The notes under the pieces were generated by a model that was not told where the DNA came from, ran no database searches, and saw only the letters and a program-made list of their open reading frames with translations. The translations under genes were made by a program, and so were the position numbers. A stretch of 14,616 nucleotides of DNA from Ectocarpus siliculosus. Taxonomy: Eukaryota > Sar > Phaeophyceae > Ectocarpales > Ectocarpaceae. Where the stretch lies: NCBI GenBank assembly GCA_000310025.1, contig FN649755.1:1516235-1530850 (forward strand), given 5' to 3'. Below, in pieces: positions 8,800 to 14,616 of this stretch (positions are counted from its first letter, which is position 1; each line of letters begins with the position of its first letter).

Positions 8800-9897
8800 T
8801 TGTGTCCGCCGACCACGTGTGTGCTCCACGAACCAAAGGGATGGCTTGGAAGACGAACGCAAACGCAACGATACCTCTGCATTCCAAGCAAAATATGAAC
8901 GTTTTGTCGAGTTCGAGGAGCAGAGGGTCGCAGGGTCCAAACAATCAAGTCAACCTATCATTATCTCGTTGAAAACGCGAGGCACGGCGGCAGCTCCCGT
9001 AGACAACACTCAAGCACGCGAGATGACAAGCAGTAGGGCACGAGAGAACATTATGGTTGAGGGTTTGGTCTCCCTCAACGACATTCAACAACATATGAGC
9101 TGACGCTCTCCGCCGGGAGGTCAGTGTGCTCGTTGAATACCACAACTTATTGGGCTCACCAGAAGTGCTCACCACAAAGTTCCTACCTGCACAGAAGACA
9201 TCGCTCAATCCATTTTCGGAGAACGATTTACATTGTGTCCGTGCGTGAAATAGACTCCAATACGACTGTTTAGACTACATAGAGAGAGGGTGGAAAACTA
9301 TTGTGAACTCAACAAGTCACGAAAAAATAGTCAGATTATCTATGTGGACTTCACCTCTGCGTACAACCGGAGCGACGAGAAATATTGATTATGAGCGTGC
9401 GTCTACATGCTTGGCGCAGCATTATATACTGTAGTGCTATCATCTTGGAGAACGAAGGGAAGGTCAACGATCCTCTGAAACTTCGCCGTCGAACTCAGAC
9501 ATGCTGCACCGACACGAAGAATCCTGTTCTTGTTTACCTCGACCGGCGAAAAGGTAAAGCAAAACCACACCGTAGCAAGGACCTCTGCTCTCGCTCACGT
9601 GGCAGTTAGATTGTCCTTATTCCCTTGCGGGCACACACGGCGGGTAAGCACCGGGCGCGCGAGCGTGTTTCTGCTCGAACCTCACCGGAGAGCGTGCAGA
9701 CGAGAGATCAGTGACACGACGTTCGCAGCAGTCCGATGACGCGATGGGTGAGTCGCAGGAGCAGGCCGCAGGAGGAGGGTAGACGCGCCGTGGTGAAGAC
9801 AAAGAGTCTTGCCTCAGTTTTGAAGGGTGGCGGTGAAAGCAGTGATGAGTTCGCTCGTGCGTCATACCGTGGTGTGTATGACCGAACCGGCTAGTGT

Positions 9898-9956
9898 AAA
9901 AAAAAAAAAGGGCTCCGCAAAATAAATATGATAGATATCAAGGAACCCCCCCCCCC
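9898..9956. repeat. A12 and C11 homopolymer runs
   Basis: A run of twelve A at 9898-9909 and a run of eleven C at 9946-9956, 36 bases apart. Length may be unreliable in assemblies. Confidence 0.85.
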
Positions 9957-10707
9957 AGTGGTCTCGAGACGAAGCACTGAACGGCTCGGCACTTGGGCGC
10001 TTAGGGGTGGTGCGAGATATGGCTTCGAGGACGGGCGGGGAGTGTATTCGTATGTTTTCCCTCTTCGGTTCCCAAACATTAAGTGTCATGCGCTGTGGTA
10101 ACGGCTGAAATCCTGCCGTACGTCGTCGATGAGACGTGGTTGACACGTATTTTCGGTAAAATGGATAGTCGATGGACGTTGTGAGATTGGGCCATCATGA
10201 ACCCAGCGTTTCTTTGAGGTGCAAGAATGGAATCTATTGCACACGTGTCATGGTCTTGCGGGAGACAATGAATGGTTTGGGAGCATTAAAAGATAATTAT
10301 TCCACTTTATTCGAGTCAGTCTTCAGCAAGTTGTTTGAGGACCACGGATGGATGCCGATCCTTTGAACTTCGGTGATAGCTTGCCACCGAAGGCGGTGTC
10401 CTCACCTTCGTTGGGGTGGGCGTTGATTGACCGATCGGGCCCCTCTGGCAGTACAAGTATTTTTCGCTGCCTCAAATTCGATCCTATGTGTGGATAGCAT
10501 ACATTGAATGGTGAAAAATTGGAAAGTGGGACACTTGTGGCACATCCTGTAGGCGAATCCACTAGAGTACATAGAATCCATCGCAGAAGGTGAGGGGTAC
10601 TGCGTACTACTGTAGAGTATGTGTAGTCTACCATCAACGTCCCCGTTCATAGAAAGCGCAGCAATTATATGAAGAGTTAGCACGCGCCAGTCACGGCATC
10701 ACGTCAT

Positions 10708-10749
10708 CTGACGGGGATGCCATAGTGACTGACGGGGATGCGACAGTGA
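10708..10749 (+). repeat. 21-bp tandem duplication
   Basis: CTGACGGGGATGCCATAGTGA at 10708-10728 (two bases differ in the second copy) is followed immediately by its repeat at 10729-10749. A recent local duplication. Confidence 0.85.
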
Positions 10750-11154
10750 ATAGGGCTCGAATATATATGATGTGCACGGCTCCACGGATAGTCTTTGCAT
10801 GTAGTATCCCTTGGGATGCTTCTTGGCGTTTCATTACTGGAGTGGTTTGCGGAGCCCTTCTTCCTCTCTCGCTTTGACGCGCAATATCTCACCCACATCA
10901 CAAACGAACCATTATAAGCATCTTTCTCTTCATCACACGGCCCGCCGCACAGCATCCTCATGCGACCTCATGCGGTCTACCCGCCTCATCGGACGGCTGT
11001 GTCGCGGCTCCCGTCGAGCTCAGGCTCTTTGGTGAGATTCCGAGCAGATTTCGGCGCACGCCCGGTGCTTACACTCACCCTTAGGACGCCCTGTCAGGAG
11101 CAGAAATGATATTGGAACGAACGGTGTTTCACTTGTTGTATGTATGTAGACACA

Positions 11155-11232
11155 GCAGCACCAGCAACAGCAGTACAACAACATGAACGACAGCAGCAGC
11201 AACACCAACAATAACAACAACAACAACGACAA

Positions 11233-11263
<31 letters not shown>
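11155..11263 (+). repeat. CAG/AAC/GAC triplet repeat tract
   Basis: An imperfect CAG and CAA tract passes into AAC units and then into ten uninterrupted GAC units (11234-11263). Any frame through it gives low-complexity peptide (poly-Ser/Gln/Asp or Leu/Cys runs on the other strand), so open frames here are not evidence for genes. Confidence 0.92.
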
Positions 11264-12166
11264 TACGTGTTATGAAGACTGACTGCCTACAGGTTCTTGG
11301 TGGAGTTTTCTTGCTTCGTTGAGGTTTGCACGTGGGCCAAGCTGGGCTCTGAAGTCTTGTATACAAGAATGTGTCACAACTCGCCGATGAGGTCAGTCAG
11401 GTGCGCGTGGGCCGTTCGAGCTCATAGGGAACGTCGCAACTGAAAGCTGCTGGCGGCCAACTGCGAGCTGGTCCTGCTGCCTGGTTTTTTCTTTGTCATG
11501 CCTAGGTGAAACCGTTCTCCCATGACCTACTCTGTAGGGGTCACAGCTCTACAGAAGTAGAGTATGATCTGCTGTCTGGCCGCGGCGCAGTGAGTGTGGC
11601 GATTTTTTTTGGCATTGCGCTCTGCGTGCCCCCTTCAAGCTTGTGGTTGCGCCGCACACGCCAACACGCAGCAGCGGAGGAGCGGAGGAGCGGAATCTTT
11701 TCTTTCACTTGCTGTCTGCGTGGGCTGGCTTGTGACGGAAAGGAGAGTCAGAGGAAGCTGCGGGAAACGTGTCAAGGGTGAGCACAGAGCAATGCGTTAC
11801 GGCTTGCATCGGTGTTGGCCTGAGAGTGGAGGGAATTGCTCACATCTCTACACTTGTGGCCATCGACGTACTACAATCAGTAGTGCTACGCTGCTTGTAC
11901 ATGGTGCATGATGCCTCGTGGTTGCCACTAGTGCTGTGACTGGTAGCAGCGACACACCGATCGGCTTGGGTTAAAGCTTCAAGAGCCGCGCTTGTTGAAC
12001 CCGTGCTGGGGGTCTCTGCAGCGTGACATGTGCGAAGAGAGCCTGTGGAGAGTTTATCTGTATTGCGATTGTGTGATCCCCTATCATCAATGGTACCACA
12101 CCTGCAGCGTCCAACTGCATGCTGTTGGTCAAGTTGGGTCGCGAGGTACGATGGATACCTTGCCCT
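11264..12166. other. Stretch with no supported gene
   Basis: Open frames occur on both strands but none is protein-like enough to name. Small tandem GGAGGAGC units sit near 11676-11694. Confidence 0.4.
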
Positions 12167-12193
12167 TGCTGCTGCTGCTGCCGCTGCTGCACC
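12167..12193 (+). repeat. Imperfect CTG triplet tract
   Basis: About nine GCT/GCC-type units, read as poly-Leu or poly-Ala on one strand and Gln on the other. Long frames through here are low-complexity artefacts. Confidence 0.8.
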
Positions 12194-12404
12194 TGCCGCC
12201 GTTACTGCCACGACAAACCTGAGGAGGATCTTCGTGTCCACTTTACACTTCAAAGCACAGCGTCAGTTGAACCAGTACAGCAGTACGGACAATAGAAGGT
12301 ACTGGACGGAGACCGAAACGGTTTTACATAGATGTGAAGACAACAACAACACAGCAACCAATGCCCATCTGAACCAGCTCGCAGACTGTGCCTTGTGGTC
12401 GCGG

Positions 12405-12431
12405 TGACGTCACGCGCAGACGTCACGCACA
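12405..12431 (+). repeat. 13-bp tandem duplication carrying a CRE-like TGACGTCA
   Basis: GACGTCACGC[G/A]CA is repeated head to tail. The first copy is preceded by T, making the palindrome TGACGTCA, the classic bZIP (CREB/ATF) target. Whether it is used is unknown, as no transcript start can be assigned nearby. Confidence 0.5.
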
Positions 12432-12535
12432 GCTGAAGCACCCCCCGATTGACTCGCGTTGCCCTTACCACCCACAGCGACCAACTGGGGAACTGGTGAA
12501 TACGTTGCGAAAACTAATGTATTAATAGTTGTTGT

Positions 12536-12561
12536 TGCTACACTGCTGTGCTACACTGCTG
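12536..12561 (+). repeat. 13-bp tandem duplication
   Basis: TGCTACACTGCTG occurs twice without a gap, next to a short GTT run. Confidence 0.85.
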
Positions 12562-12600
12562 GAGAGAAGGTTAAGGTTCGCTCTATTTAGCTTACCTCGA

Positions 12601-13310
12601 GTTGCGTGAGATACCATACCCCCGTGGAGCGTTTTTTTTTTTTCAAAGCTCGAGTACTCTACGACTAAGACGATGCAGAAGACAACCGACACGTGGTCGG
12701 AAGGCTCTCGACGCGATGCAGTTCCAACTCCCGCCATTTTCGGCACCGTCACTGCTTTCTTTCCCTGCCGAGCAAATCAAGCTTTGGAAATCGGTCCAGG
12801 GGTGTGTGATGTCTTGTGCAACCTACGGCATCTGGTGCAGCGATCCCGGGCGGCGCTGGATACCCCAATATTCAATTTTCAAAACTCCATTGCTCCGCAG
12901 CCAAAAGGTTGGGCCAACACCGAAAGGTGGTGGTTTTCGAAACACCTCGTCGGGGCTTTCCGCAGACATATCGGCCTCTTTTCTGCTCCCACGTGTACTG
13001 TATTGGAGCAATCGAGCTTTGAAAGTCGATCTGGGGGGGGTGCCATCTCTCGAACTCTTACGGAATACCACGGTACAGTATACGGTACGGACAATCTTGG
13101 TTGTGGAGCAATCGAGCTTTGAAAGTCGGTCTGGGGGGGATGCCATCTCTCCGACTCTGACGGAATACATACCACGGTACGGTATACCGTACGGAACAGA
13201 CGGGCGCTTACGAGCTTTGAAATTAGGAAGAGCAATCGAGCTTTGAAAGTCGGTCTGGGGGGGGGTGTCATCTCTCGCATCCTCCCCGTACCATAGGTGA
13301 CGTTAGATAC
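12601..13310. repeat. Composite repeat with direct and inverted unit copies
   Basis: The unit begins GGAGCAATCGAGCTTTGAAA, continues through a G-run and ATGCCATCTCT, and then CTCTGACGGAATACC. Direct copies start near 13005, 13105 and 13229, with spacings of 100 and 124 bases. A shorter AGCTTTGAAA copy lies near 13212. An inverted partial copy lies at 12871-12896. An inverted, longer copy lies at 12601-12660, where a T12 run replaces part of the unit. The opposite orientation at the two ends, with unrelated sequence between, suggests a foldback or miniature element of about 0.7 kb, or a tandem array with an inverted end. The long frames reading through it on both strands are repeat-derived and not called. 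Confidence 0.7.
13177..13192. repeat. 16-nt perfect palindrome inside the repeat unit
   Basis: GTACGGTATACCGTAC is exactly self-complementary. The equivalent part of the preceding unit (GTACAGTATACGGTAC, near 13072) is imperfect. Confidence 0.75.
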
Positions 13311-13329
13311 GACCTCCACCCCCCCTCCC

Positions 13330-13554
13330 ATGGACGACCAAGTTTCGGGGTTGAGCCTCATCGCTATCGGACTACACCAGCCGATGGGACTGGCACATCC
13401 AACAATAGACTCTCTCGAGTTTGCAAAGTTGGACCGTCTGTTTTCAACGCCAACCTGTCTTGTTGATACTGGCGTGCCCAGCGGGGAGATCATGGCTGCG
13501 CTTTGCTGCTCAGAGATTGGCAGAAACATCCGTAGGTCAAAGATGACGCCGTGA
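13330..13554 (+). CDS. Hypothetical 74-residue open frame
   Basis: ATG-started frame directly after the composite repeat. It reads like protein and contains LVDTG near residue 48, the tetrad used by retropepsin-like aspartic proteases (D-T/S-G), but the following residues (VPSGEIM) do not fit that family well and no flap or second motif is seen. An AATAAA lies at 13632-13637, about 80 bases past the stop, a reasonable distance for a poly(A) signal. It could be a last exon. No family is assigned. Confidence 0.27.
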   Translation: MDDQVSGLSLIAIGLHQPMGLAHPTIDSLEFAKLDRLFSTPTCLVDTGVPSGEIMAALCCSEIGRNIRRSKMTP

Positions 13555-13904
13555 GGTCGTCGCCCATTGTTCCCGGACCCTGTTTTCTGTAGATGAGATT
13601 AATTCGTTGTAGATTTCGTCAGCAGGAAACAAATAAATTCCACGTGGGTGCCATTTTTCTTTTCTTTTACTTTTCGCCAAACGTCCTTGGTGGCAACCTG
13701 CACTTGTGCTTAGCCGTACTCGCCCGCGAAAAAGAAACAATCGGTTGTCGCTGCCGCAACAGGGGCGATGCTCGCTGTTCCAAGGGCTCTTCGGGGATGT
13801 TTTCCCACCGTAGCAGCGGCGAGGACGGCGGGGTCGACCCGGGCTGCTCCTGATACCGGCGTGCGAGAGTGCAGGCGTCGTTTCACTGCGGGTGAGCAGC
13901 ATGT
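13555..13904. other. Stretch with no supported gene
   Basis: Contains the AATAAA noted above. A frame is open across about 13593-13853 with a Cys-rich patch (GCRCRNRGDARC); similarity to CXC/tesmin domains is too slight to call. Confidence 0.4.
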
Positions 13905-13966
13905 ACTACGTTCTTGTTGGTATTCTTGTTGGTTGTTCTTGTTGTTGTTGACGGTGATGATGATGG

Positions 13967-14016
<50 letters not shown>

Positions 14017-14380
14017 GATTATGGCGATGATATTTTGTGGTGGTATCGTTGATATTTTTTTTTGATGTGGTTGTTATTTCTTGACGATGGTATTTTGTTT
14101 GATTGTGGTGTTGCTTCTGTCGTCGTTGTTGTCGCTGTTGTTGTGGTCGGAGGATATTGCTGTTGTTTTTTCGTTGTGGGTGCTTTGCGATGTTCAGGCG
14201 CTGCAGCTTTGTTTCTCTCGCTGTGGTTGCTTTAAGACATTGCCGCGTGGTGTTCTGGTGGGTTTTTTCTCTCTTGTCACAAACGTCAAAGTGATTTGGC
14301 TGCTATCGTTCTTGTTGTTTCTGGTGTTGTTCTTGTTTGGTTCTGTTGTTCTTGTTGCTAGCGCTGTGGCTGTCTGACTG
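13905..14380 (+). repeat. GTT-rich low-complexity region with (GTT)16 core
   Basis: Sixteen uninterrupted GTT units at 13968-14015 are surrounded by 400 bases of degenerate GTT/CTT sequence. Frames across it read as long hydrophobic peptides rich in Leu, Val and Phe. These look like membrane proteins but are explained by the base composition, so they are not called. Confidence 0.88.
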
Positions 14381-14455
14381 TTGCTACATGATTTCGACGC
14401 CCTCTCTTGCTTCATGTGTATTACTCCCGCGTCCGTGTCATCGTGGCAATCTTAG

Positions 14456-14597
14456 GTCCCCCACGCCCCCCCGAGATCGCTGGGGATCCGCGCTGGCTAC
14501 CCCTCCGAGAGCTCCTGCGGAAGTGCGATACCCCCAGCCTTTGCGATGCCGACAAGAGCCTCAGCAGCAAGGTCATCGACTACGCCATTCGCCCCAG
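14456..14597 (+). CDS. Candidate exon, unidentified protein (may run on past the window)
   Basis: After an acceptor-like CAATCTTAG (AG at 14454-14455) the plus strand reads through about 47 codons in the frame of 14473 with a balanced, protein-like composition: EIAGDPRWLPLRELLRKC followed by SLCDADKSLSSKVIDYAI. The segment is GC-rich, as coding exons of brown algae often are. It could end at CAG|GTTTGG (GT at 14598-14599), because a GGATT tandem repeat begins there. Alternatively the frame runs off the end. No family is recognised; it is the most protein-like unassigned stretch in the window. Confidence 0.42.
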
Positions 14598-14601
14598 GTT
14601 T

Positions 14602-14616
14602 GGATTGGATTGGATT
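14602..14616 (+). repeat. GGATT tandem repeat at window end
   Basis: Three complete GGATT units up to the last base; the array probably continues outside. The motif is not the usual TTTAGGG telomere repeat of algae. Confidence 0.7.

Larger units (their letters stand above)
8800..11154. other. Long stretch with no firmly supported gene
   Basis: This includes the 5' flank of the EsV-1-7 gene. On the plus strand the frame ending at 9103 is open from 8750 and contains polar, protein-like sequence (FQAKYERFVEFEEQRVAG and on to VEGLVSLNDIQQH), but it starts at TTG and overlaps the EsV-1-7 start antisense. A plus frame at 10172-10366 and minus frames at 10402-10683 are open without known similarity. 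Homopolymers (A12 at 9898, C11 at 9946) and a 21-bp tandem duplication at 10708 are present. Nothing else is supported. Confidence 0.45.

Noticed and set aside
11020-11366. Cys- and Leu-rich minus frames
   Set aside because: They are translations of the CAG/AAC/GAC triplet tract.
12602-13529. Long frames on both strands, up to about 216 codons
   Set aside because: They pass through the composite repeat and repeat the same peptide blocks in different frames; the openness comes from the repeat unit.
13330-13554. Retropepsin-like LVDTG motif
   Set aside because: A four- to five-residue match without the following family pattern or any neighbouring retroelement domain is not enough.
13740-13800. 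CXC/tesmin-like Cys patch
   Set aside because: Only three cysteines in a short stretch; the regular CXC spacing is lacking.
14081-14377. Hydrophobic 98-codon frame resembling a membrane protein
   Set aside because: It lies in GTT/CTT-rich low-complexity DNA, which forces Leu, Val and Phe codons; neighbouring frames look the same.

Overview
The window looks like nuclear DNA from a brown alga (Phaeophyceae) or a close stramenopile relative. The main reason is a minus-strand open frame at 8095-8799. It carries four copies of the Cys/His repeat called EsV-1-7, named after an Ectocarpus virus gene and known from the brown algal developmental regulator IMMEDIATE UPRIGHT (IMM). That family is strongly expanded in brown algae. 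The rest fits a gene-poor, repeat-rich eukaryotic region: triplet microsatellites, small tandem duplications, few long frames, and short coding-like patches beside GT/AG splice-like signals. Many longer open frames begin at TTG or GTG, which is not informative in a eukaryote.

Layout. 1-1651: no gene supported. 1652-2028: a dispersed direct repeat whose first copy contains a 16-bp hairpin. 2138-2401: a weak ATG-started open frame. 2596-3313 (minus): two overlapping coding-like frames, not recognised. 3314-4591: no supported gene, with a TCAT microsatellite and a 14-nt palindrome. 4592-4722 (minus): a coding-like stretch ending at a consensus splice donor. 5584-6077 (plus): a decayed EsV-1-7 repeat gene with a frameshift, a nonsense codon and lost Cys/His residues. 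6447-7632 (minus): coding-like but broken sequence, not recognised. 8095-8799 (minus): the intact EsV-1-7 gene. 8800-11150: no supported gene. 11155-14380: rich in AAC/CAG/GAC and GTT triplets, and containing a composite repeat (12601-13310) with inverted and direct copies of one unit. 14456-14597: the best unassigned exon candidate on the plus strand, followed by a GGATT repeat at the window end.

The one functional relationship that can be argued is between the two EsV-1-7 loci. They lie in opposite orientation about 2 kb apart, share the repeat layout and a similar tail after the third repeat, and differ in that one is intact and one has decayed. This fits local duplication and loss in an expanding family. 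No operon, CRISPR array, tRNA or rRNA was seen. Splice structures are inferred by eye and untested.
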